A DNA stretch of 64,000 bases from Shinisaurus crocodilurus (taxonomy: Eukaryota; Chordata; Lepidosauria; Squamata; Shinisauridae): NCBI GenBank assembly GCA_021292165.1, contig CM037888.1, positions 33,065,091 to 33,129,090 on the forward strand, written 5' to 3'. Shown piece after piece: positions 52,401 through 60,350 of the stretch. The notes under the pieces are model-generated. The model did no database searches. It was not told where the DNA came from and saw nothing but the letters and a program-made list of their open reading frames with translations. The position numbers and the translations under genes are program-made. Position 1 is the stretch's first letter. Every line of letters starts with the position of its first letter.

Positions 52401-54286
52401 TCCCAGACAAATCTTTCCGTGGCAAGGGATACCCCGGGGTCTTGGTTGGCCAGAGCGCGACACTCCCGTAAGGACGGGTCCAGTCGCTGGGCTTCCTTGA
52501 ATTGGGCTTGTGTCCCAAAGTCTTTAGCCATCTGAGCAAACCCTTCGTTCTTCGGGGGCTCCGCTATGGCCTGGTTTTCCCCGGGGTGCCCCGCAGGGGA
52601 TGGGGTCACCCCGGGTGGTGGAAGGGGCACGGGCTTAGGCTTTGGGACCGGTGCGGTTACGGGCGGCCCCCCTCGCCTTGCCTGTCCCCGGGTGACGACC
52701 CCCATCTTAGCTTTGGCCACCCGGAACGCGAGGTCGTTCCCGATGATGATGCCCCACTCCTTTTGGCGATGGATGATTACGTCCAACTCTCCTTCCCACC
52801 CCTGGTACTTGATCCGGACCCGGGCGATGGGGACGGTGATGTCGGGGGAGTTATAGGGTTTGATCGTACACGTACGTCCTGACAAAAGTTGGGACCTCTC
52901 TACGCGGTCCCGGGGCAGAGCCGTTACATCTGCCCCAGTGTCCCTATACCCCACCCTGGGAACATTATTGACATAGATGGACTCACAGAATTGCTTGCGG
53001 CTCCATCTCAGCTGGTCCGGGGAGGCGATGCGATACAGCGATGCACGGGGTTCAGGACGGTAGGAATCCCACTCCTGGAGTTCCTCCTCGGCACCGCGAT
53101 CCTCGGGGATGCTTGCATGGAGGGAGAGGACCGACCGTCGCTCGTCGTCACTGTCATCGTCCTGAGCGGCTGCAGCACCCGCGACGCGTCCTACTTTCCT
53201 CGGCGAGGGACGGGCATCCCGGTTCTTGGGTTGGAGCTTGGGGCAATCCCGCCGCAGGTGTCCCATCTCGTTACAGTGGAAGCAGGCCCCAGACCGAGGG
53301 TTTTGGTTCCCCTTGGTCCGAGGGGCCTCCCCGCGCCGTCGGGGCAGGCCCTTTTCCGGCTCCGGGTTCTTCTCGGCCACGGCCGCGGAACTTCCCTTGG
53401 TGGATGGGGCCGTCCGGTATAGCCCCATCTCGTCGGCCATGATCCCCGCCGCCTCACAGGTACGGGGCTTCTGATCCCTCACGACAGCGGCCAGCTCCTT
53501 CGGGATGGTGGTGAAGAACTGCTCCATGGCGAACAGCTCGACAACTTCCTTCAGGGTGGAGGCCCGGGAAGCCTCCACCCAGGACTCGCAGACGTGCATC
53601 ACCTGGGCTGCCCATGCCACGTGGGTGGTCCCAGGGGAAGGTCTACCCTCTCGAAATCTTCGCCGGCAATGTTCGGCGGAGAGGGCGAAGTGTTGCCTGA
53701 CCGCTGCCTTGAACGCCTCGTAGCTTGCCGGGGTCTTCCGCAGATGAGCCCCGAGGAGGTCAGCCAGGTCCCCACTGACCTGGGTTCGCAGGGCGGACAA
53801 CCGCAAGTTGTCGGGGACCCGCTGCTCCTGGCACGCCATTTCAAAAATGTAGAAAAACATCAGGACATCCTGCCCTGGCTTGTAGTAGGGGAACGCCTTG
53901 CGGTCCCACGATGGAGGGGGAGGAGCGGAGGGGACAATCGGGGGAGTTTTCCCCGCCTCAAGCTGCATCTTGGCCAGCTCCATCTGCATCCGGATCATTT
54001 CGCGCTCGTGGGCCATCCTCTCCCGCTCGTGTGCCATCCAGTCCGAGGGAAGCTCGAAGGGCTCCAGGGGAGCGGGGTCCTCGGTCCACACATCCTCTCT
54101 CCCATCTGTCGGAACTGGGATAGGGCGGCCCCTGGGTCGGGCACCCGGCCCCAGACTTGCCAGCAGCTCCCTCTGCCGCTCCGTCAGCCGGATCAGCGCC
54201 GCCAACCCCGGGGTGATGGGGGTTGCGGGCAGGGGCCGCCGTGGCTCGGCTCCCCCAGTTGCTCCGTCAGGCTCTGGGTCGCCCAT
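49481..54286 (-). CDS. Gag-Pol polyprotein, Gmr1-like Gypsy (Gag-PR-INT-RT-RH)
   Basis: About 1601 residues from the Met codon at 54284-54286 (MGDPEP). The frame is open back to 54400, but that part crosses the primer-binding site and LTR, so this Met is the likely start. Domains: charged helix 80-115; capsid with SCAN-like segment about 130-290; CCHC zinc knuckle C335-C338-H343-C348; protease DTGA 449-452; integrase zinc finger H667, H674, C704, C707; integrase core D737, D797, E833 (D-35-E); GPY-like segment near 972-990; RT FCVDYRKINK near 1142, catalytic YLDD 1241-1244; RNase H D1392, E1434, D1459, D1502. No stop or frameshift was seen. All catalytic residues checked are present. Gag and Pol share one frame, so no frameshift signal is needed. 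There is no chromodomain. The C-terminus runs through the polypurine tract into the 3' LTR. Confidence 0.93.
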   Translation of the reverse strand: MGDPEPDGATGGAEPRRPLPATPITPGLAALIRLTERQRELLASLGPGARPRGRPIPVPTDGREDVWTEDPAPLEPFELPSDWMAHERERMAHEREMIRMQMELAKMQLEAGKTPPIVPSAPPPPSWDRKAFPYYKPGQDVLMFFYIFEMACQEQRVPDNLRLSALRTQVSGDLADLLGAHLRKTPASYEAFKAAVRQHFALSAEHCRRRFREGRPSPGTTHVAWAAQVMHVCESWVEASRASTLKEVVELFAMEQFFTTIPKELAAVVRDQKPRTCEAAGIMADEMGLYRTAPSTKGSSAAVAEKNPEPEKGLPRRRGEAPRTKGNQNPRSGACFHCNEMGHLRRDCPKLQPKNRDARPSPRKVGRVAGAAAAQDDDSDDERRSVLSLHASIPEDRGAEEELQEWDSYRPEPRASLYRIASPDQLRWSRKQFCESIYVNNVPRVGYRDTGADVTALPRDRVERSQLLSGRTCTIKPYNSPDITVPIARVRIKYQGWEGELDVIIHRQKEWGIIIGNDLAFRVAKAKMGVVTRGQARRGGPPVTAPVPKPKPVPLPPPGVTPSPAGHPGENQAIAEPPKNEGFAQMAKDFGTQAQFKEAQRLDPSLRECRALANQDPGVSLATERFVWDNGTLYREFEPKGEVAPGRKQRQLVVPQRYRRAVLHLAHDVAWGGHLGQKRTQARITEGFYWPMIASDIKAYCRSCDVCQRVGHNRDHPRAPLQPFPVVGIPFERIAMDIVGPLNPPTKTGKKFVLTVVDFATHYAEAFALASISAASLAKTLLSLFARLGMPRTVVSDCGTGFMSKLFQKMWDLGGVDHVTSVPYHHETNGLVERFNQTLGKMIRAYASRHPGTWDQALPYLLFAYRDAPQESLGFSPNELMFGRELRGPLALLREEWEGAAGSSPVPVHTFLRRLRDTLHSVREAAQQHLKAAQQRQKELYDKTAVARTFEVGDKVLVLRTLKTDKLCLKWEGPGTVVEKLGPVNYKILFAGTPGKCKVFHVNMLKLYVDRGAGLGCVKEHNDKDFADGDLLGEWGDGGGMEEISLSPALSEAQREQMKRVLDEFGTMFSDRPGRTPLIQHTIQTGDSPPLQSLPYRAVGPHAQVIAEEVKAMLDLGVIVPSSSPWSSPIVLVAKKDGGVRFCVDYRKINKVTVPDPYPIPNMDVLLEKLGRAKYITTLDLTKGYWQVPLDADAALKSAFVTHLGLFQFTTLPFGVRNGPATFQRLVNGMLNGLGEFACAYLDDIAIFSSTWEQHLQHVRRVFQRIRDAGLTVKAKKCQVGLGEVEYLGHRVGGGSIKPMEAKIESVQKWPQPATKKQVQAFLGLAGYYRKFVPHFSQLAAPLTDLCKKRQPNRVQWTAACQTAFDGLKACLTAAPILQAPDFESPFVLQTDASEAGMGAVLLQEKVGEGLRPVAYLSKKLLPRERSLATIEKECLAVVWAITKLRPYLWGRRFRLQTDHSPLCWLDRVKGNNQKLLRWSLALQDFDFEIEHIKGKDNVLADALSRAFSGDGQVDGKLGCGTPMPSFPRGGDVEKANLKPLSDTHTLTKEGGRRPREGRQPVSTDAKGDKQHLHRITPGGKAGSIPRFLNALVYQPHLHKT
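49692..49702 (-). other. Polypurine tract
   Basis: On the minus strand GGGGGGGGAGA directly precedes the 3' LTR (TGTGGAG...). It would prime plus-strand DNA synthesis. It is also translated as part of the gag-pol frame. Confidence 0.85.
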
Positions 54287-54343
54287 GGTGATCCTTAGGC
54301 TCTTGCTACTTTGGGTCTGGGAGATATTCTGGGCTAATAAGTT

Positions 54344-54361
54344 ATCCCACCGCTGCCACCA
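54344..54361 (-). other. Primer-binding site, tRNA-Leu
   Basis: On the minus strand TGGTGGCAGCGGTGGGAT starts directly after the 5' LTR. It is complementary over 18 nt to the 3' end of a vertebrate tRNA-Leu (…ATCCCACCGCTGCCACCA), recalled from known tRNA sequences. Confidence 0.85.
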
Positions 54362-55494
54362 AGTGGAAGACCGCCAACCTGGTCTTCTGCGCGGGTTCAA
54401 TACTAAGGGGGTAGCGAGTCCTGGGGGCGGGCCTTCTCCGAGGTCCCCCAGCGACTATCACCCTTAGCCTAGAACAAAGGGATAACTTATAGCCACAAAA
54501 GTATCTTTTATAAAACAAGTTTATTTACAAAATGACCGTCACAAACCCAGACACACGCCAGCAATACAGCTTATCAGTACAGCACAAAGTAGCAAGCAAG
54601 AAGTCTCAAGGACACCGTGATTTCAGGGCTCTCAGCTAGTTAGTTCAGCTCGGGCTCCAGCAGAGGCCCGGTCAACTGCATGCTGCTAGCTGGGTTCCCG
54701 GCGGAGGTCCGGTCTACCCAAGCGGCTAGTGAGTGATTTCAGCTTGGTTGCCCGGGGGTCCGGTCAACCCAAGCGGCCAGTGATTTCAGCTTGGTTGCCC
54801 GGGGGTCCGGTCAACCCAAGCGGCCAGTGATTTCAGCTAGCTGGAGTACGCCGGGTGCTGCTACCCGGGGTTGCCGATCCCTTCGTTCCCTTACCCCAAG
54901 CATGGGGCAAGGCTGCTGATCAGGTCCAACAACTCAGTTCCCTTGCGCAGGGTGTTTTATACCTTGGGTTTCAGGTAGCCCCTCCCTCTGCAATCAGGTG
55001 GGTGGCCAATCAGGTGGGTTGCCACCCTCTTCAGGTGGACGGCCAATCAGGTGGGTTGCCACCCTCCTCAGGTGGACGGCCAATCAGGTGGGTTGCCACC
55101 CTCCTCAGGTGGATGGCCAATCAGGTGGGTTGCCACCCTCCTCAGGTGGGTGGCCAATCAGGTGGGTTGCCACCTTCCCCCTGTGGGGTGGGGTCCCTTT
55201 GAAGCCACTTGCTTAATGGTCCCATCCTGTGGTGTTGAATGGCCCTTTCTTATGGTGCCGAAGTGTCTGCTCTGGCAAGGAATTCAAGTCTTATGTAGAT
55301 GGGGCTGATATACGAGAGCATTGAGGAACCTGGGGATGCTTCCTGCCTTCCCCCCTGGGGTGATTCTATGCAGATGTTGTTTGTCCCCTTTTGCATCTGT
55401 GGAGACTGGCTGTCTCCCCTCCCGGGGCCTCCTTCCCCCCTCCTTGGTGAGTGTGTGTGTGTCAGACAGGGGTTTTAGGTTGGCTTTCTCCACA
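54362..55494 (-). repeat. 5' LTR of the Gypsy element
   Basis: Same length and order of parts as the 3' LTR (offset 5803 bp). The CCAAT array lies at 55006-55190 and the TATA box at 54955-54961, so transcription would start near 54930 and run leftward. By eye one substitution separates it from the 3' LTR. Confidence 0.95.
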
Positions 55495-55499
55495 AGAAA

Positions 55500-56068
55500 C
55501 ATTACAGTAAATGTCACAACCATGCCCCCACAGAAATGCCGCAAGGTCTCGAAAACTGGGATCACAGCAGCGATTCTTTGCAATACTTTGCAGTGCTCTG
55601 GCGCACCAGAAAACATTAACGGATGTGAAAAAATACAGGCAAAGCGTAATCATGGCGCGGCTGCAGGGCCGTGACGTCGTCGTGTGTACAGCAAAATCAC
55701 GCCAATGGGGCAAGGCAATAGCCCATTAAAGGCCTTGTCTGATCAAGCCCCTTAAAAATATGTCACATCAGAGAAAATATTGTGTACGAGTTTTTTTCTC
55801 CCCAATTTTCCTGCACCTTCACATTTCTACTTGTGCCCCTTGACAGCTGAGGGCTGTATCCCCACCTAGGTATCAGATTTTGGCCTTTTCAGAGCTGGCA
55901 GCCCCAGGGTATTGTGAGCCCCCACTCCACAAGTCTCAGCCTCTGGGACCCGACAACTCTACAACAACTCTACATGGTGTACAAGGTATTTTCTTTCCGC
56001 TGGTGCAGCGCCGCATGCCTTGCAGGCTGCCTTCTGCTTCTGTGGTTCTAAAAGCCAGTGAAGTGCCG
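55500..56068. other. No recognisable feature
   Basis: Unclassified right flank of the Gypsy element. Confidence 0.3.
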
Positions 56069-56804
56069 TTATGCAGAGTTACAGAATGGGGGACACTTGG
56101 CTCAACAATACTACAAGTGAGAAGGATCTTGGAATTGTGGTAGATCACAAACTGAATATGAGCCAGCAATGCGACGTGGCTGCAAAGAAGGCAAATGCAA
56201 TTTTGGGCTGTATTAATAGAAGTATAGCTTCCAAATCGCGGGAAGTGATAATTCCCCTTTACTCGGCACTGGTTAGGCCTCATCTTGAGTACTGCGTCCA
56301 GTTCTGGGCACCTCACTTTAAGAAGGACATAGACAAACTGGAGAGGGTTCAGAGGAGGGCAACAAGGATGATAAAGGGACTGGAAACAAGGCCCTATGAG
56401 GAGAGACTGAAAGAACTGGGCATGTTTAGCCTTCAGAAGAGGAGACTGAGGGGAGATATGATCGCACTCTTCCAGTATTTGAAGGGATGTCACACAGAGG
56501 AGGGCAAAGATCTCTTCTCAATCATCCCAGTTTGCAGGACACGGAATAATGGGCTCAAGTTACAGGAACCTAGATTCCACCTAAACATCAGGAAAAATTT
56601 CCTGACTGTCAGAGCAATAAGACAATGGAACCAACTACCTAGGGAGGTGGTGGGCTCTCCCAGTCTGGAGGCATTCAAGGTGCAGCTGGACAGACATCTG
56701 TCAGAGATGCTTTGACCTGGATTCCTGCATTGAGCAGGGGGTTGGACTCGATGGCCTTGTAGGCCCCTTCCAACTCTACTTTTCTATGATTCTATGATTC
56801 TATG
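56069..56804 (+). mobile_element. CR1 LINE 3' fragment with open C-terminal frame
   Basis: The frame 56071-56715 (214 codons) encodes the CR1 C-terminal region from MQSYRMGDTWLNNTT to HLSEML without a stop. It is followed by the CR1 3' untranslated region and a terminal attctatgattctatg. The RT catalytic core is missing. It is almost identical in wording to 35776-37568, so both are recent. Confidence 0.9.
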
Positions 56805-56987
56805 CCAGGCCACGTCCAGAACCAGCTGCTTCTTCCATTTACACAGAAGCAAACCCGTCTCCATGGATCCAATGGAGTGGACCATCACCCACAAAACCTC
56901 ATGCCACGATAAACCATTAGGGCACGCGTAGACTACAAATTTAGCTTGGTTTTAAGCTAGCAAGGTTTAGCATGGTTCCCCCTAAGG

Positions 56988-57060
56988 CAGTGTTCTCCAA
57001 CCTTGGGTCCCCAGATGTTTTTGGCCTACAACTCCCAGCATGCCCTAGCCAGCTTCGCTG
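56988..57060. mobile_element. Hairpin hAT MITE, family A (copy 10, arm-deleted)
   Basis: Only the left arm remains, from cagtgttctccaacc to atgccctagccagc, then ttcgctg. The 8-bp TSD ccctaagg is exact (56980-56987 and 57061-57068), so the deletion of the right arm kept the last bases. Confidence 0.75.
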
Positions 57061-57134
57061 CCCTAAGGAATCCTGGGAATTGCTGAGAGCGCTGAGAATT
57101 CTTTATCCCACCACAGAGTACTCCAGTTCGCTGG

Positions 57135-57270
57135 GACAGTTTGCGATCCCTGTTTTGGCAGCCATGAGCAGTCCCTCCTAGGAGTCCCAGCAGTATCTTG
57201 GAGGGGCTGCCAGTGGTTGGCCACCTTTTAAAATTGCCCCCATAATGTGCCAAATAGTTGCACACATGCA
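57135..57270 (-). repeat. Unclassified interspersed repeat G (copy 2)
   Basis: Reverse of 58385-58525: tgttttggcagcc, ggaggggctgccagtggttgg, ccaccttttaaaa and gttgcacacatgc recur in inverse order there. Confidence 0.5.
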
Positions 57271-57351
57271 AACCTGTGGGGGACATGCAAAACTAGCAGT
57301 GATCCCATTTACGAAGGCAATTGGTCTTTGACAGCTCAGCTCAGCTGTCTA

Positions 57352-57510
57352 ACTGCAAACCTGTTTTTAAGGTGGGATTTCTAAGGGGTTAAAAAAATCT
57401 TTTTTGGCGGGAAAGTATACAGGTATATAAAGTCTATATACCTGTATACTTTCCTGCCCGAAAAGTTTTAACCCCTTAGAAATCCCACCTTAAAAACGGA
57501 GGTTTGCAGT
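57352..57510. repeat. Long palindrome, about 77-bp arms
   Basis: Arms run from actgcaaacctgtttttaag to gtatacaggtatata and back, with a loop of only a few bases near 57432. There are a few mismatches, including aaaaatctttttt against cgaaaagtttt. It looks like a foldback DNA element; no TSD was found. Confidence 0.8.
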
Positions 57511-57627
57511 GTGATAGCTCACCTTCTGGCAGCGGTCAGATGCTTCCAAAGGGGGAATTAACTTACCTGCCAGAGCACTGCCAGACAGAGCGCTGGATTT
57601 GCAGAAATCCGTCGGGAGAAATAAAAA

Positions 57628-58366
57628 TGTGAAGAGAAAGCTATAGCTCTCACACACACACATATATACACACATACCGCAAGATAGCATCAGACACCCA
57701 AGAATCACAATAAGAGTCATTAACATGCCCCCTGGCAAGTCCCTGGTCTGGCAGCCGAAGGAGCTGTGGAATATTCATTGCCAGGTGTTGGACAGAAGAA
57801 AAGAACAGCCAAAGACTCCTAGGTGCCGGGCAAACAAGAAAAAACCAGTCGTGCCAGGAGGGGGCACGACAAGAAGGAGGGCCCCCAACGGAGGGTATAA
57901 AGCCCAGGGTCAGTGGCGGGAAAAGGGTTGTTGGTCGTGAGGCAGCAAGCTGCAAGGTCCATGGCTCAGGTCAAACCTCCACCTTCAACCCTGGGGGAGC
58001 AACCAGTGAACAACGCTAACATAGAACAGCCCTTTTGGAGTTAAGCGGCTTTCTAGGAACAAGGCATTTCCAGGTACGACTGTCTGTATTGCTTTTGCGG
58101 CTCGCTACCAGCTCAATTGTAGGTGTGTGCTTAGCGTGGTGCTTTGTATATGTTCTGTTACGCTCCATTAAACTCTGTTTACCCATAACAGTGTAGTAGC
58201 GTCCATTCAAAACTCGGTCTCCACGCTTTGCCTGCGTTATAATTGGTCGCGGCTTCTGCCAGAGAGCTGCATACCGCTGATAGAGGGCTACCCGAGTCCG
58301 GGTTAACCCCTGAGTGGCCGAACCCGCCAAGAACAGCGGGGTAGCCAGTTGCAGTCTTTCTCCACA
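57628..58366 (+). mobile_element. Probable solo LTR, TGTGAAGAGAAAGC type
   Basis: Begins TGTGAAGAGAAAGC, followed by a CA tract as in the LTR at 663, and ends GTCTTTCTCCACA. A TATA box (tataaag) lies at 57896-57902 and an ATTAAA polyadenylation-like signal at 58168-58173. Flanks are aaaaa on both sides (57623-57627, 58367-58371), which fits a 5-bp TSD but is low complexity. Confidence 0.6.
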
Positions 58367-58384
58367 AAAAAACAAAAACCATGT

Positions 58385-58640
58385 GCTCAAATATTTGCAC
58401 ACATTATTGGGGGGGGGGAATCATTTTTAAAAACAGGTGGGCAACCATGGACAGCCCCTCCATGGTGCTGTTGGGGCACCTTGGAGGGACTGCTCGAGCT
58501 GCCAAAACGGAGGTTACGGAAGGCGGAGACAGCTGCCTTTTGCAATCTCCCCCTCCCGCCCCCAAAATTAAAAGGGGGAAAAAGCTGCGGCGAGCTGAAA
58601 ATGTCTTGCAGTCTCAGCACAACAACTTGGTGCTCCCGTG
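58385..58640 (+). repeat. Unclassified interspersed repeat G (copy 3)
   Basis: Shares atttgcacacatta, tttttaaaaacaggtgggcaacc, gacagcccctcc and ggcaccttggagggactgctcg with 43845-44165 and, reversed, 57135-57270. Confidence 0.5.
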
Positions 58641-58897
58641 GTGTCCCCTCAAATACCCGTGGGGGGGGAGGGAGGCTCCCCGCTACCCATGATGTGCCCG
58701 GTTGCCTGTCCGGTGCATCGCAGGTAGGGTGTCCTATAAGCCACACTGCGTAGCTTGCCACGCAGGGTAGCTTACTGCGTCATGCAAACCTGGCTGAAGA
58801 CCCTCGAATTTCCTCCTTCTCTCCATAGCTGCTGCTGGTGGCTGTTTGGCGAGCTCTCCAAGAGGGCCCCCTTGAGACTCTCTACACCCAGAATTCC

Positions 58898-59003
58898 CAG
58901 CGGGGTAGCCATGTCACTCTGTTGTAGCAAAAGCCAGGAAGCTTTACAAAAGTACTGTGGCATGAGCTTTTGTGGACCAGCACCTGCTTCATCAGATGCC
59001 TTT
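58898..59003 (+). repeat. Reptilian interspersed repeat, 'gtagcc..catcagatg' family
   Basis: Reads ggtagccatgtcactctgttg, tactgtggcatgagcttttg and ctgcttcatcagatgc. It is the opposite orientation of the copy at 1478-1600. Confidence 0.55.
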
Positions 59004-59029
59004 CTTCCACCCATGAATTCAGGGCAGCT

Positions 59030-59095
59030 GATCCAGGTGGTCTCCCATCCAGACTCTGACCAGACCCAGACCTGCTGAGCTTCCACAAGCATGTA
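59030..59095 (-). repeat. 5S rRNA-derived fragment
   Basis: On the minus strand ggaagctcagcaggtctggg, tctggtcagagtctggatggg and agaccacctgg match the 5S rRNA internal promoter region (ggaagctaagcagggtcggg, tggatgggagaccgcctgg) with about eight to ten changes. It is probably part of a 5S-derived SINE. Confidence 0.55.
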
Positions 59096-59560
59096 CCCTT
59101 TGATCCTCAGAAGATAGAACAATTCATTCACACATCCGATGAGGAGGTCATGCCCCCTTGGCGAAGGGAGCAGGTGTGTGTGTGTGTGTGTAAAAATGGA
59201 GCCATGGCCTTGAGGCAAAGCTCAGTTGGCTTCACCCACCCCTTGCCTTTCCCAGTTGGGGCGAGCAAAGCCTCCTGTAGGTGTGTGTGTATGTGTGGGT
59301 GTGTGATATAGGTGTGTGGGGGCGTATGTGGGTGTGAATGAGGTCCGGGCAAGCATGTCAGGGGTTGCATGCCAGCAGCCTGGGCACCCCTATATTGTGG
59401 GCACACACACACACACGTGCTTGTCTGCAGCCGATATGGCCCCTGGACCCCACCCCTCTTTCAGACCCAGAATGCACACGCTGAAAACAGGGTCGCATCA
59501 CGAAGACCGCATCACAGCGCCGAACTCCTAGACGGGGCTGACAGGGCTTATATCTGAGCA
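59096..59560. other. TG-rich spacer
   Basis: TG tracts at 59175-59192 and about 59281-59335; otherwise unclassified sequence upstream of the CpG island. Confidence 0.35.
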
Positions 59561-60350
59561 TCTTCCGGGGAAGCTGCAGGGGCGGCGGGGGGGGGTTGTC
59601 CGTGCCAGGCCCCCGGGGAGCGGCAGGAGGAGGGAGCCGAGCCAGGCTTGCAGCAGGCGCGCGCTGCCCAGCTTGCGAGGGTGCACGGATGCGGTTTCTA
59701 CTTCCACAGCCTCAGGACAAAGTAGAACGGCTGTTTTTGCATTAATCTGCATATGCAAATCAGTGCTGGGGATGGGGGGGACGCTACGGCCCACACCTCC
59801 TGAAGGCGGCCTCAATCACGCCCCGCCCTCTTTGGCACGGACGGGATTGCACAGCATCTGTTTCGCCCTGCAAAGCCCTTCGCGTCTTGCGATTGGCTAG
59901 GGCTCCGCCCCCTGCTCCCACCATTGGTCGGCTCCCCCTGCCCTCAGCCCACCTCCATCCTCGCTGCCTCGTTTGTGCCCTGACAGAGGAGGGGCACCTT
60001 ATCATTGGACGAGAGGCTTGGTGCGCTGTGATTGGGCGGCCGCGCAGGGTGGATGGACGGAGGAGCTTCTCCCTCCCTCGCGCTACGATTGGACGAGCCC
60101 AGAGCTCTCGCTGGGTCCTGCCCCCCCTCCCTCAGCCCGTGTTGTGGCTCTCGCGGGAAGTTGGCAGAGGAAAGGGGGCGTGGTCTTCTGGCTGAGGCTG
60201 CCTCCGCCTTGAGCGCGCTCATTCACTCTCACTCGCGTCCTTCTCTCTCTTTCTCTCTCTGACGAGAAGCTGCCTCGGCCGGGCGGGCTCGGGAAAAAAA
60301 ATATATCTGAGTTTCAAAGACTCGCCCACGCAGGTAGGAAAGCGAGGCGG
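59560..60350 (+). promoter_or_regulatory. CpG-island promoter with five CCAAT boxes
   Basis: Dense CpG, no recent repeats, and GC-box-like ctccgcccc (59903-59911) and gggggcgtgg (60173-60182). ATTGG (CCAAT on the minus strand) occurs five times in one orientation: 59892, 59923, 60004, 60031 and 60088. A tctcgcggga motif lies near 60149. This is a typical housekeeping-type promoter without an upstream TATA box. I infer transcription to the right from the splice donor at 60334; divergent transcription is possible. Confidence 0.7.
60225..60333 (+). other. Putative non-coding first exon
   Basis: Just downstream of the CCAAT cluster lies a pyrimidine-rich stretch (ccttctctctctttctctct, about 60239-60261) resembling a start region. 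It is followed by about 70 bases that contain no ATG and end in a good splice donor, CGCAG|GTAGGA (GT at 60334-60335). The start is approximate. I cannot name the gene, since no coding sequence is in the window. Confidence 0.5.

Larger units (their letters stand above)
48559..55494 (-). mobile_element. Complete Ty3/Gypsy LTR retrotransposon, Gmr1-like
   Basis: 6936 bp, flanked by an exact 5-bp TSD agaaa (48554-48558 and 55495-55499). Two 1133-bp LTRs differ by one base by eye (48874 c, 54677 t). A primer-binding site lies beside the 5' LTR and a polypurine tract beside the 3' LTR. One long frame encodes Gag, protease, integrase, RT and RNase H in that order. Placing integrase before RT is the Gmr1 arrangement within Ty3/Gypsy. 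No envelope frame was seen. All parts needed in cis appear present. Confidence 0.95.

Noticed and set aside
54287..54400. Gag start at the first Met of the open frame (54400)
   Set aside because: That start lies in the LTR and would translate the primer-binding site; the Met at 54284-54286 follows it and fits better.
48559..55494. Endogenous retrovirus with an envelope gene
   Set aside because: No envelope-like frame exists between RNase H and the 3' LTR, or elsewhere in the element.
59673..60222. Small frames in the CpG island as coding first exons
   Set aside because: They overlap on both strands, lack splice support, and lie upstream of or across the CCAAT cluster; the likely exon 1 has no ATG.
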